From Chenopodium formosanum (taxonomy: Eukaryota > Streptophyta > Magnoliopsida > Caryophyllales > Amaranthaceae): a stretch of DNA of 64,000 nt. A program made the translations under genes and the position numbers. Below the pieces are notes generated by a model. That model was not told the origin of the DNA. It ran no database searches and saw nothing but the letters and a program-made list of their open reading frames with translations. The stretch spans positions 70,231,795-70,295,794 of the forward strand of contig CM044874.1 in assembly GCA_024500155.1 (NCBI GenBank), given 5' to 3'. This document shows positions 39,071 through 49,974 of this stretch, one piece after another. Numbering within the stretch: position 1 is the stretch's first letter; each line of letters opens with the position of its first letter.

Positions 39071-39464
39071 ATGGTTGAGAGACTAAGGAAAATAGAATTT
39101 GGTAAGAAATCAAAGAAGTTGCCTATTTATTTCCTTAGTTTTTTCAAAGTCTTTATTATTAGTCTTAGTTTGTTAGAGCAGCCCTTTGTAGAATACATGA
39201 TGATGGAATTCTATAAGAAGCAAAGATTAGGCAAGTTAATTTAGAAGAGTTGGTGAAGAGTACAAGTGTGTATGTGTTATAGGAATTCCACAAAAAGATA
39301 GATATATGGTTGACTGTGTATTATTTTGGAAATTTTGCCATTATATGACTAAATGATGCACGTTTTTAATTTTTACTAATTTATTCCAAACAATTGTGGC
39401 TCGTTTTCTTTGTAAAAAGTACAGGATATACATTTTTTTTTATGGAGTGAGAAAATAAACTAAG

Positions 39465-41150
39465 TTAGCCCATTTGATTGGGGATACCTAAAACATCCTT
39501 TTGGATGATAAGGGAGAGGGAAGACGCAAAATTATTAAAGGACCAAATTAAATTTTCATGCTGGTGCCCCTTCTTTGCCATGTAGTCTGCCGCCATATTT
39601 GTTTTTTGCAACAATGATGAATGAAGAGAGAATAAAGTGTGTTCAAAGCTACCTGGCCTCCGTGTCACATATGATATTGTAAATCTCCCATGGAATTTTT
39701 CATGTCCTTTTGATGGCGTTTATGACTACCAGATTATCGACTTCTATAATCAGATTACGAATATCTAGGAATTTAGCTCCCTCTAAGCCTTCTCTTAGGC
39801 CCATTGCTTCCACGCGCTTGGAAAATTGAAGTGTCGGGGTGAAGAGCCTTTGCCCCTGCAAGAATAAGATTTTCATTACTCCCTCCGTGTGTTTTTAAGT
39901 GTTACACTTTGACCGGCATATAATTTTAGGCAATTTAATTGACTTAAATAAAATAAGAGATAAGTGGGGTAGTTGGAGTATAAAAAATTGAAAAAGAAAG
40001 ATAGTGGGGTTAATAGTTTATTGAAATGTAATGAATGTGAAAGGAGATATATAATAAAAAAGTAATAGTACGTGGGTTTAAGTGGGGATCATGAGAGGAG
40101 ATAGATATAATATTTTAATGTAGCTTTTTGCATAAAAGGAAGTTTAATACTTATTAAAACACGGTCGGATTTGGTAAATGTAACACTTAAAAAAACATAA
40201 AGGGAGTATGATTTCTAATTACAAAGCCAAAAGTAGAGCTATTTTCGCCTATTTTTGAGCCATCAAAATTTAACCGAAATTTCTTGGAGGGGGAAACCAA
40301 GCTCTTTGAGTTGTATTTTGGCAATTTTTATTTGCCCGGGACTTAGAAGATCTATGGGGTTGTCTTCATCGCATATTTCAATATTTTGATAGTTGAACCA
40401 ATCATTAGTGAAGTTCTTGATTAGAATGCAGCTTTGTACAACATTGAAAGATTCATTTCTAAAAATTACTGAATTTCTAATGTACCAAATAAACCACCAT
40501 GCTATAAAAATATTTTGTGTCATCTCTAATGGGTTTGCTGCTCTAATATTTGAATAGAATTGATAAATGATGTCCCCATATATTTAAACGGGTTAGTCCA
40601 TTTGCCTATCTTGGTAAGGTAGCTGAAGAATGAAGATGTCTTCTAAAAACACACATTTAAATAAAAGATGGTCTACATTTTCTGTGTGATGATTACAAAA
40701 TTGACAATGAAGAGGAACGGTGATATTGCTTCTAAATAATCTCTCTTGTAGGAACTCCATCATTGTAAATTTTCCAAATAAAGGTTTTTTTTTTTTTTAA
40801 TATTTGGAGGGAGATTAGTTTTCCATATCCATTCGTATGAAACTTTTGCATTTAATGATGGGTCATAATTAAGAACTATCAACTAGAAGTGTATCCCCAT
40901 AATACTTTATCTTCTAGATTGTTAAAAGGGATATAAATGTTGTTGCAAATGCATTTGACTATATTTTGGGGGAGGATTTGGTTTAATGTAGTAGTATTTC
41001 ATTGTTTGTGTTCAGTGAAATAGGTACACATTTTCTCTATCAAAAGAATATGTGGAACATTATGAGTAATTTGTATCAATGGTTTCTTAGGAATCCAGGT
41101 GTCTGTTCAAAAGTAAATTTTATTATTAGTTGTACAGGATACACATTATA
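39465..41150 (-). pseudogene. Degenerate LINE (non-LTR retrotransposon) 3' part
   Basis: Minus-strand fragments in order: DTWIPKKPLIQ (about 41090), a zinc-knuckle-like piece HCQFC...HHTENVDHLF (about 40690-40740), WFIWYIRNSVIFRNE (about 40460), then an RNase H segment with REGLEGAKF, NLIIEVDNLVVINAI and PWEIYNI (about 39690-39830), and NMAADYMAKKG (about 39580). This order (zf-RVT then RNase H) is that of the C-terminus of plant L1-type LINEs. Stops and frameshifts break it, and a Stowaway MITE splits it. Confidence 0.7.
39879..40206 (+). mobile_element. Stowaway MITE nested in the LINE remnant
   Basis: TA duplications (39877-39878, 40207-40208). Ends are CTCCCTCCGTGTGTTTTTAA and CTCCCTTTATGTTTTTTTAA (right end reverse complemented), continuing into a longer inverted repeat (GTGTTACA on both sides). 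Insertion postdates the LINE. Confidence 0.85.
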
Positions 41151-41375
41151 TTTCTAAATTGCAAAAAAATGAGTTTTTTTGTACATAAACTCTTTTTTGG
41201 TAAATATTATAGTTCGTATGTACAAATTAACTTGTAGCTAGTTGTAGTAATTGAATTAATAATCAGGCCTGACCCTTAAAATGTGCAGCTTGAGCTTCTG
41301 CACACGGCCTATTTGCCATTGGAGCATCAAAACAGACAGACTATATAAAAATAGTTACATGTGTTTTAATAATAT

Positions 41376-41445
41376 TGGAGTATAGCTCAATGGTGAAAAA
41401 CTTTAGCATGTTATAAGCATCCTGAGTTTGAGGATTGTCTCTAAA
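41376..41445 (+). mobile_element. Possible degenerate SINE / tRNA-like sequence
   Basis: Box-A-like TAGCTCAATGGT (41383-41394) and box-B-like GAGTTTGAGGATT (about 41424-41436). The sequence does not fold into a complete tRNA, so at most it is a tRNA-derived repeat. Confidence 0.3.
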
Positions 41446-43315
41446 ATTAAATAAAATTGAAGAGAAAAAAATCTCAAAGAAAATTAGGTTTGAACAACAA
41501 AAATATCATAGATATGAAAATATTTGAAATGTCCATCGAATCATTAAATAGTTTTCTCTCCCGACCTTTGTTAAATGAATGTAATAATATGAAAATTACT
41601 TATGTATTTATTTACAAATTATGTAAAATTAATTATAAATTAAAAAATTACGTCAAAGTAAATATATTATTATATTTCACATAATTAATGTATATAATTT
41701 GTTACTTAGTAGAAATGGTGAAAAGTCTATTACTCCCCTGTCCTTTTATTACATGCTTATTTCTCATTTTGTACGGGAATTAAGAAAGTTAAAGATTCTT
41801 TCAAACTAATATTTTGAATTGATTGGATCAGAGTGATTACAAAATCAATTACAAAAGTTGTTAAGCTATTGTATCTATACATATACAAGTTTTAATTATA
41901 TAGACCATAGACCATCACCTCTCCTACCCCAGTACAAGACAGCAGGACAGCAGTAGAAAGCTTTTAAATTTATGCCTATGTAATCCATCACACTCCTTGT
42001 CACAAGGCTGCAACCTGTTGAAAGAAAGCTCAGGTGGCGTCTGACTATCACTAGTCGACACAGCAGATAGCTGTAAACTCTGACTGTTATTGCGATGTAG
42101 TTCTAATGATTACCATCTTGAACATGAATTAGGAAAGTTTTCTATGATAGGAAATAGATGACATTCACATCAGATATACAATCTTCAATAACACTTGTAG
42201 AAAGACCAATTAAAAGCCTAAGAGAAAAAGTCAGCATTCTATTTTCATAGTTTTCCAGGATCAGAGAAACAGGGAAACTATCGATTCCCTTTACAAAAAG
42301 GTTTGGAAGGGAATGAAATCCTTGATGATCAAATACTTACTATCCGCGTTGTGATCGTAATCTTCAAAAGCCACATTACAATGAACACTCTTAGAGTTTG
42401 GACTACCAAGGCATCTAAATCCTAATGAATTGGAGTTTGGGCAGTAGGCAACTAATGAGCTAAAATACGGAACATCTTCTAATAGATTATCTTTAATCAC
42501 TTGCTTTATTTGTCTACGATATTATTAAAGTCTTCGAGTTTTTTGCAATTTCTTTGTCATTGCAATTTGCAATATGACAAGTCTCAATTCCAAAGCTCTA
42601 CTACAAGTATAATTAGGCTTGGGGGTTATCAGCATAAAATGTAAATTACATCAAGGATCAAACTAAACAGGCAGCACTTCATCGAAATCGACAAACTAGG
42701 ACACAGAGGTATAAATTTCATCCCTACTAAGCTAATTACTTCACTCTAAATAAATGATATTCACTAATCAACAACTAATCAATACCAAAATAATGGCATA
42801 ATTATCACAAAAATGACATTCAACCTTCTCAGCAATCATAACATCAAATTAAAATTTTACCAAATTTCAATTAGGATATACAATTCCGAATTCCGAAGCA
42901 ACATCACCTCTCCTACCCCAGTACAAGACAGCAGTAGATCATCACCTAATTATATAGACTGGTAAAACAACACTTTGTATCCAACGCACTCAAAAACATA
43001 GGTAAGATGAATTTAGCTAAAATTATTTTTATTACTATTGAAATTAATATAAATTCGACAAAATTAAGGGTAATTTGATTGAACTTACTGTAATTCAACT
43101 GAAATATTTGCATACAAACAATCGATTGAATTTAACCCTAAAACTAGAACTTTGAAGTTTTTTTTTCAATCACCTAAAATTCAAATTGCAAATTAATTTA
43201 ATAGATGAAAACTATGAATTTAATTATGTTTCCTTCACATTTTGAATGATTCATGCAGTTCAATTGACAAATAATCAAAATTCAATTACTCTATAACAAG
43301 AAGAATCGAACCTAC
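41446..43315. other. Spacer with a 36-bp direct repeat
   Basis: No recognisable protein. The phrase catcacctctcctacccca, then gtacaagacagcagtag, occurs at 41913 (with a small internal duplication) and again at 42902, about 1 kb apart. A 69-codon minus-strand frame at 42291-42500 matches nothing I know. The region could be a non-coding transcript starting from the exon-like segment at 43316. Confidence 0.4.
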
Positions 43316-43400
43316 CTCAGCGGAGTGGTGCAGTGCTCAGAAGTTGTGCGGCGATCGGTGGTGCGGCGGTGGAGCGGTCAGTCAGCGGTTGAAGGTTATT
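43316..43400 (-). other. Possible non-coding first exon
   Basis: A locally GC-rich stretch (CCGCCGCACCACCGATCGCC) ends in the donor GCTGAG/gtaggttcg at 43316/43315. It looks like a plant 5' leader exon, but no coding exon could be joined to it. Confidence 0.3.
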
Positions 43401-43619
43401 ACAGTGGTGGAGGTTTCACGAATTGATCAATAAACAAGTAGTACTTTGAATTTTTTTTTTTTTAAGGTTTAGTAAAGTGAAAGTGACAAAAGAACGTGAA
43501 AGTGATATTAAGGAGTGCGCTTTCAATTCCTTTAAGCCGCTTTTAATTAATTAATTTGGGCAAATTATTATTATGTATATTTTTTCCTCCTAATAATTAA
43601 AAAAAATAATTAATTAATA

Positions 43620-43855
43620 CAATACAAAACAATTGTCAAGATGACCGTTCTATATTATCTATAATAATTAATTATTTTTTAAAATTATTTCAGAGTAAAA
43701 AAATAGAGAACGGTTAACTATTATGCTAACCGTTCCATATGTATTTACATACAGAACGCTTCTTATATAAATACGTTCTATATTCTTCCGGAGAACGCCT
43801 ATCTTTGGTAACCGTTCTATATTTTGCGATCTATAATCTAGTTTTTGGTGTAGTG
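43620..43855 (-). mobile_element. CACTA-type transposon terminus
   Basis: The minus strand begins CACTACACCAAAAACTAG at 43855, the terminal sequence type of CACTA (En/Spm) elements. Subterminal AACGGTT/GAACG motifs recur in both orientations between 43634 and 43820. The other end was not found, so only one terminus is annotated. Confidence 0.55.
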
Positions 43856-44582
43856 AATTGTGACCAAACTAAATACAATAATGGCTAGTCTATTGGTTTG
43901 CAAGTAACACCTTCTCTTTCTTTAAATTTTGAATCAATATTTGATTGATCATTATTATAAGGTGTAAATCAAGCACATTATTTAGATACAATAATACAAT
44001 AGCAAAAGTGACGTGGCAAAAAATTTAAAGTGATATGGCGAAATGACAAAAAAGAATTGACAAATGGCACCCCTTGTTTTGGAGTTTTAATAATAATATA
44101 GTTTCAATTTTTCTCAATTTTTTTTTGGGTTATTTTATTTTGGATGGGAGATTTCACTATTTCTATATCATTATGGTTAACTTAACACTAAATTTTGTTA
44201 GGTTGTTTGATTTTTAAATGTCATTTTTTTATTGGGATTAAAAGTGGCGGACGGAGCAAAGTTGGGATTAATAGTGACATTTTTTTTTTAAAGCTAGATT
44301 GGAGACTGCGCAGAGTTTTAATGGGGTAAATTAGGTAATAAAAATTTATAAGAAAAGATAATAAAACTATTATTATTTTATTGAAAAGTAGAGTGGTAAG
44401 TGAGGGAGTAAGGACCATTGAAGGAGTGAGAAATGGTAAAGTAAGAGAGAGTGAGGATCATTAGCAGATAAAAAAATATTATTAAACTAAAAGAGTTTCC
44501 AAAAGAGAAAGTATGGCTTTTTAAAAAATCGATCGGACGAAAATAGCAAGTGTAACTTAAAAAATGGAGGGGGTAATATCTT
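43856..44582. other. Spacer, no gene seen
   Basis: AT-rich. It contains scattered poly(T) and poly(A) runs and a duplicated gggattaa...agtg phrase near 44234 and 44264. Nothing else is supported. Confidence 0.5.
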
Positions 44583-44591
44583 TAATAATTA

Positions 44592-45190
44592 GGAAAAATT
44601 GTCAAAAATAATACAAAATTTGAGCGATCCGCTAAAATCAAGTCAAACTTTTAATTATTTCTAAATAATACAAACTTTAAGGAATATTTGCTTTAAACAA
44701 GTTAATTTACCTACATCTTAGGGCTTGTTTGACATTAGTTTTGGTTTTCGGTTTCCTGTTTTTTTTAAAATCAAAAACCAAAAACAGGAAACAAGAAAAA
44801 GGTGTTTTCACTTTTTTGTTGTCAGTTTTTAAAATCATCATAATTTTAATAAGTTTATATAATTTTTGATTCATTATGGGACACATATCATATACTTTTA
44901 GAAAACAAAAAACCAAAAAACAAAAAGCCACATCAATGCCAAATGAACCCTTATTTAACCGTTTTTTTTATATATATATTTTTATTTTTTATTTATCTTA
45001 TAAAGTTGTTTAATAGTTTTTAAAAAATAATACAATGTCACGTGTTCCATATAACCTATTCATGAACTAATCAGTTTTAACTTGTTTAAAGCGGATAACC
45101 CTTAAAGTTTGTATTATTAAAAAATAATTAGAAGTTTGATTTTTTTTTGGCGGATTGCTCAAAGTTTGTATTATTTTTGACAATTTTTCC
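44592..45190 (+). mobile_element. Mutator-type foldback element with 9-bp duplication
   Basis: A 9-bp direct repeat TAATAATTA flanks it (44583-44591 and 45191-45199), the length expected for Mutator-like elements. Inverted arms of over 100 bp start GGAAAAATTGTCAAAAATAA and are mirrored at the right end (TTGACAATTTTTCC). A Tourist-like MITE lies between the arms. Non-coding. Confidence 0.85.
44721..44950 (+). mobile_element. Tourist-like MITE nested in the Mutator-type element
   Basis: TTA at 44718-44720 and 44951-44953. Ends are GGGCTTGTTTGACAT and GGGTTCATTTGGCAT (right end reverse complemented). Confidence 0.75.
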
Positions 45191-45288
45191 TAATAATTAA
45201 AGATTATTTAAAATTCATCGATATTTAGTTTATAGATGTAGAGACGAGTCACAAAACTCCATTTGACTTAGTTTTTCATAAGTATATA

Positions 45289-45378
45289 CTACCTCCGTTA
45301 TAGGTTATGTGCAACGATTAGACATTTTTCCTCTCTGTTTTATGTCAAATCGTTGCATATAACCTGAAACGGAGGTAG
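45289..45378 (+). mobile_element. Very short Stowaway-like MITE
   Basis: Ninety bases with TA on both sides. Near-perfect ends are CTACCTCCGTTATAGGTTAT and CTACCTCCGTTTCAGGTTAT (right end reverse complemented). Almost the whole length is an inverted repeat. Confidence 0.8.
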
Positions 45379-45750
45379 TAATAAATCATACAGTAAAATT
45401 AGAGAGGTTTATATGAACAGTAGCAAAAGTCAAAACATGATGACCACCAAAATGACCATAAAATGTAGTAAAGTATAAACCGATAAAAAATTCAAAATGC
45501 TCTAAAAAGGTTTATATAGTCAATTGACAGTTACAACATCGCCTAATAAATTCATATCTCACCCAACACTTTCTCAAATCAAACCTTATTATTTTTTCTC
45601 AAATTATCAACGAAAATGCAAAGGACATCATCACACACTACATAATCTCATTATAAATGACATTATTTTTCTTCACAATAGAAAACGACCTAATTGTAAA
45701 CATAAATTAGTAAAGATTCATCACTCATTAGAATTGGATTATGGTGAAGT

Positions 45751-46904
45751 TCAAGCATAAATTTGAGGATTGGCAACAAGATGCTCTTCAACAGCCTTAA
45801 AAATCTTTTGAATTCCTTCTTTGGCCTTCTCAACATCCTCATCTTTCATCACATTCTCTCCCTTCATGTGGTAGTGTGCCACCATCTTGCACCGGGTTCC
45901 GGCTTCGGATACCTCGTACTTGTCTTCATACACGGCGTACTCCACTGTATCAGGGAACACATCTCCTTCAATGCAAGTGTACTTGAGGTAGAAGTTACCG
46001 GAATCAATCTCGTCCACTCTATTCTTCACATATTTAAATGGAGCCTCTGCAAAAATAATACGTAGAATATTAATTATCAAAGTTATGCTAGAAACCTAAG
46101 AGCAAGTTTAGCCCCAAGTCGATGAAATCATCATTTTGAATCTTAAGATTTATACTTAAGACTTTTCCCATTTTTCTTCAAAAATCTCAAGCAAGTTTCA
46201 CTCAACTTGAGACTTGAGAATTAAGATTGGAATCCACTTCACCCACCTCACTTTTATTTTTATTATCCTTTTTTTTTTTTTTTACACATATAATATGTTA
46301 AATATTAAGTCTTAGGGCTAAAGTGATAAATTTGTGTAAGTCTTAGTGATTCTTAACAAGAATTTGATGACATCATTTTCAATGAGGACCGCAAAAAATG
46401 ATGTCACATCCAAGTCTTAAGACTTGTGGCTAAACGTTTTCTAAATAAAAGTCAAAAAGTCAAATTGTGTAAAATGAAAAAAAAAAAAAACCATTATTTG
46501 AAAATATATATAGTAAGAGTTTTTTTTTAATTAAAAAAAACAGTTCATTAAAAAAAAAGTCATACGACATCTACAAATTAAATGAAATCTTAATTAACAA
46601 ATACATAAAATTAATGTTAATTTAAATTTCATTTGTAAACGTTGTATGACTTTTTTAGTTGATGATACAAACGCAAAAAAAAATTGCATGATATTTAGTC
46701 GTTAAAAAACTAACCATCAGGGAAATTGATCTTCTTGATGCATCCAACAGTGGTGGAGTCACCTTCAACAAACTCGACAGATTTAGCGAACTGAGGAAAG
46801 GTATTAGGAATGAAGTTGTGGTTGTCAATGGCAAGAGCTTGGAACAATCGGGACGCGGCGACTGGGCTGGTGATGTCGGCCAATGTGCATGTGATAACAC
46901 CCAT
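45751..46904 (-). CDS. PR-10 / Bet v 1-type protein, copy B
   Basis: Exon 1 46715-46904 (ATG at 46904) and exon 2 45751-46046 (TGA), 161 aa, phase-1 intron of 668 bp at codon 64. Same architecture as copy A. Distinctive residues are HNFIPNTFPQFAKSVEF in exon 1 and an acidic/basic C-terminal helix ending LVANPQIYA. The frame is intact and splice sites are canonical. The intron carries a MITE (46100-46441). The close match to C and D indicates recent tandem duplication. Cytosolic ligand binding is a family inference. Confidence 0.92.
46100..46441 (+). mobile_element. MITE in the PR-10 copy B intron
   Basis: TAA at 46097-46099 and 46442-46444. Ends are GAGCAAGTTTAGCC and GAAAACGTTTAGCC (right end reverse complemented), followed inward by AAGTC/AAGTCTT repeats. 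Confidence 0.65.
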
Positions 46905-47015
46905 GATTATTATAAGTGAAGAGCTAAGACGGAAGAATTTAGATTACTAGTAAGAGTGGCTAGTGAATGAGATGATGAGAGAATTGGATGTGCAAATAAC
47001 GAGTAAATGTATTGT

Positions 47016-47023
47016 TATTTATA
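47016..47023 (-). promoter_or_regulatory. TATA box of PR-10 copy B
   Basis: TATAAATA on the minus strand, 112 bases upstream of the ATG. Upstream of it, ccttgactc (about 47068-47076) contains a W-box core TTGAC. Confidence 0.65.
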
Positions 47024-47326
47024 ATGTTAGAGCTTAGAGGGACTAGAAAGGTAGCAACTTGGCAATGAGTCAAGGACAATGAAGCCGCCGGCCTCTTTCC
47101 ATGTTTTTTTTTTTAATTAGTGTTTGGTGAATTTGCTTTTATTCTATGGAATTATGTATAATGATATAATAATTAATGATATATACAATCCTCAAATAAG
47201 TAATTACAGAAAAAGTATATCTTTGAAATGGTATTAATTTAAAAATTAAATATATTGAGGTTTTGTTTACTTATTAAATATTCTTACACTTAGCTCACTT
47301 TTTATACGAAGTTTGTAGCTCTTAAA

Positions 47327-47637
47327 GCAACTCCAATGGTTGTAGTTAGGGACTTGCTTGTAATTTCAATAATTCCTTAGCTACTAGCTTAACCATTCGA
47401 GCTACAAAACTCAATTAGCTTGACCAACCTAATTAGCTTTGGAATTAAACTTGCTAAAATAAAATACCAATTGCACCAATTTAGCTCTTTCCATGTATTT
47501 TCTATCCAACAACTATACTAAGCTAATAGTTAGCCATTGGAGCAAAAATTAGCTAAAATGATAATTAGCTTAAAAGCTTATGTGGCATGGCAAGCTAATT
47601 GTCAAATTAGCTTCCCATTGAAGTTGCTCAAGAGCTT
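47327..47637 (+). mobile_element. MITE with AGCTCTT...CAACTYCAATGG ends
   Basis: The left end AGCTCTTAAAGCAACTCC and right end AGCTCTTGAGCAACTTC (reverse complemented) form inverted repeats of over 20 bp that continue into AATGG. The interior is rich in AGCTAA/TTAGCT. No target duplication could be fixed. Confidence 0.6.
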
Positions 47638-48106
47638 TATATATATCATTAATTTTTTTTCCTTCTTCTTAATATATTAGTGATTTATGTAAGATATCAT
47701 GCATATTTAATTTGTAATGTCTATTTGATATTATCCAATCACTCAATTGATTATTCTTACTTTATATTGCATATTATATTTTTTAATAGTAAAAATTAAT
47801 TTATTAATAAAAAGTCTTCCGACATCTACTACGATTATCGAATTTAACAAATATGTAATCTGATTGAAATACAAATTTCCTTCATAAAAACTATGACATT
47901 TGATCTATTATCCCAGATTTTAAGCAAAAAAATTCCCTTTCGAAAAGTGGAGAAAAACCATATCTTTCGAAGGAGATCGAAAACCTTATCTGATATTTTG
48001 AAAGAGATAAAAACCCTTTCTTTCGATATAGAAATCATTATTATTAAAAAAAAAACAGAGCTTTTTGGTGCACCAGGACACACCGTGTGGCCCATCAGTA
48101 AAAATA
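47638..48106. other. Spacer left of the inverted minisatellite
   Basis: No gene. It ends with an accgtgtggcc motif (about 48083) just before the repeat array; related motifs occur beside the similar repeats at 6.4 kb and 62 kb. Confidence 0.4.
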
Positions 48107-48870
48107 ACGGATTACGCGCGCATAACAGGGTTATTGATCTCTCGTATAACGGGGTTACTGGTTTTGTCAAGGTTACTTGTATTTTTTTTTTTCAGAGGTT
48201 ACTTGTATTTTTTTTTCAGGGGTTACTTGTATGGATTACTTATTCAGAGGTTACTTGTATTTTTTTTATGGGTTACTTGTATGGATTATTTATTTAGGGG
48301 TTACTTGTATTTTTTTTTCCAGGGGTTACTTGTATTTTTTTTTCAGGGGTTACTTGTATGGATTACTTATTCAGGGGTTACTTGTATTTTTTTTTCAAGA
48401 GTTACTTGTATTTTTTTTTTCAGGGGTTACTTGTATTTTTTTTTTCAAGGGTTACTTGTATGAGTTACTTATATGAGTTACTTCAAAGATTACTTGTATG
48501 AATTACTTATTCAAGGGTTACTTGTCACTTATTCAAGGGTTGCTTGTAAGCCCAATACCAAACCAGTAACACCCTACAAGTAACCCTTGAGCAAAACTAG
48601 TAACACTCTACAAGTAACCCCTAGCCAAATCAGTAACACCCTACAAGTAACCCCTAGCCAAACTAGTAACACCCTACAAGTAACCCTTGACCAAAACCAG
48701 TAACACTTTACAAGTAACCCCTGATCAAAACCAGTAACACCCTACAAGTAAGCCCTGACTAAACCAGTAACACCCTCACTAAACTAGTAACACCTTACAT
48801 GTAACCCCTGACCAAATCAGCAACACCCTACAAGTACCCCTGACCAAAATAGTAACACCCTACAATTTGA
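48107..48870. repeat. Inverted minisatellite of GGGTTACTTG units
   Basis: Left half (48107-48545): about a dozen irregular units of GGGTTACTTGTAT plus poly(T) and cagg. Right half (48546-48870): about nine units of about 33 bp containing CAAGTAACCC and CAGTAACACCCTA. CAAGTAACCC is the reverse complement of GGGTTACTTG, so the halves are inverted arms meeting near 48548. The array is open in all three frames and makes long Leu/Phe-rich reading frames that are artefacts. Confidence 0.85.
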
Positions 48871-49044
48871 CGTAGAATATTCCTTTTAAGATTCCACGAA
48901 GAAAACGAGCTCACATTTCTTTGGTTCTCATCGATTTCACTACTTCAAATGTTGTTGATGATCTTAAGGATAATTAATCACAATTTTTCACAGCAATTTG
49001 ACACCCAATTTCTACAATTTTGGGCTTTAATTGTAGCAATTTGG

Positions 49045-49215
49045 CAAAGAGGAGAAAGAAAATGGGTGGAATAGAGATATGGTTGTTGGTAATGTGTGGT
49101 TTGGTTTGTAGATGAAGCTAAGAAAAGAGGAGAGAGAAAATGGGTGGAGTAGAAATATGGTTGTTAGTGATGTGTGGTTTAGCTTAGAGAAGAAGATAAA
49201 AAAAGAGGAGAGAGA
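49045..49215. repeat. 78-bp tandem duplication
   Basis: Two copies begin aatgggtgga at 49061 and 49139 and continue with tatggttgtt and gatgtgtggttt-like text. Part of the GA-rich flank of the inverted minisatellite. Confidence 0.75.
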
Positions 49216-49599
49216 AGAGTTGTGGTATTTAAAAAAAAATAATAATAAAAATTTGTGAAAAAAAAAAATCTAAAGAAACAAAGTTTGAGGCTTTCTATCA
49301 GTAAAAACCAATGAAAGCCCTACAAAAATCAACAATGGAGCCTAAAGTTTTTCTTAGAGATGATAGAGGAGAGATATTATCTATCATATAATTAACATGA
49401 GAGATATTGTCTATTATATAATTAACATCTAATAATCTTATCATCAAATAATACATCCATTAACTAATAATACTACGTACTCTTTTTTTTTTAATAACTA
49501 ATGTTAATCATAGAAATTGTTAATTAAAAAGCACAATTTTTTGACACGAATTTATTAATAAGGACTTAAAAAGTATAGTCTAATTTTTAATTTCTACAA
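49216..49599. other. Spacer, no gene seen
   Basis: Poly(A)-rich sequence with a duplicated agagatatt-tctat-atataattaacat phrase (about 49371-49428). No coding potential. Confidence 0.5.
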
Positions 49600-49800
49600 A
49601 GAAGAAAGCAATAGTTTCTAGGCCGGGCAAAAAGCTTAAGTGTATGCTTTTGCATTATTAAAGACAAGTCGGTATAAGACGGTGGAGGCGGCCTGGCTGG
49701 TGTGGCAAGAGTTGGTGAAACAAGGAGAGTTGGTGAATTGAACGAAGCGAGTGTGAATGTCTCAATACAATTTGACGCAAAGGAGAATATGATCAGATCA
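49600..49800 (-). repeat. Upstream segment shared with PR-10 copy C
   Basis: Phrases cttttgcatta, aagacggtg, gagttggtgaa, and gtgtgaatgtctcaatacaa with tttgac closely match 53740-53860. The match shows that the duplicated PR-10 unit reaches beyond the gene. Here it lies 2.7 kb from copy B, while at copy C it lies about 0.5 kb from the gene. Confidence 0.7.
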
Positions 49801-49974
49801 TACAATGTACATTGATCATATTATCCGAATAAGATTGATTAAGAACTCACTACTAAATATAGATCAAATAACGACAATTTATTAATGATGGGTTTAAAGT
49901 ATGTCCTTATATAATAAAGTTTTTAATGACATGATTTTTATTTAGTCCGTCACATAACCTTACCTAGGGGTGAG

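Noticed and set aside
41376..41445. Functional tRNA gene
   Set aside because: Only box-like motifs are present; acceptor and anticodon stems do not pair. Listed only as a possible SINE.
45763..46065. Conserved plus-strand ORF opposite PR-10 exon 2 (also at 52324-52689 and 62893-63255)
   Set aside because: It is the antisense shadow of a conserved coding exon. Its conservation follows from the minus-strand gene, and it has no start context or domain of its own.
47893..48476. Overlapping plus-strand ORFs of 99-134 codons, Leu/Phe-rich
   Set aside because: They run through the GGGTTACTTG minisatellite, which lacks stops in all three frames. The repeated GLLVFFF text is an artefact of the repeat.
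48107..48870. CRISPR-like appearance of regularly spaced repeats
   Set aside because: The genome is eukaryotic, spacers are not unique, the unit is irregular and orientation flips in the middle.
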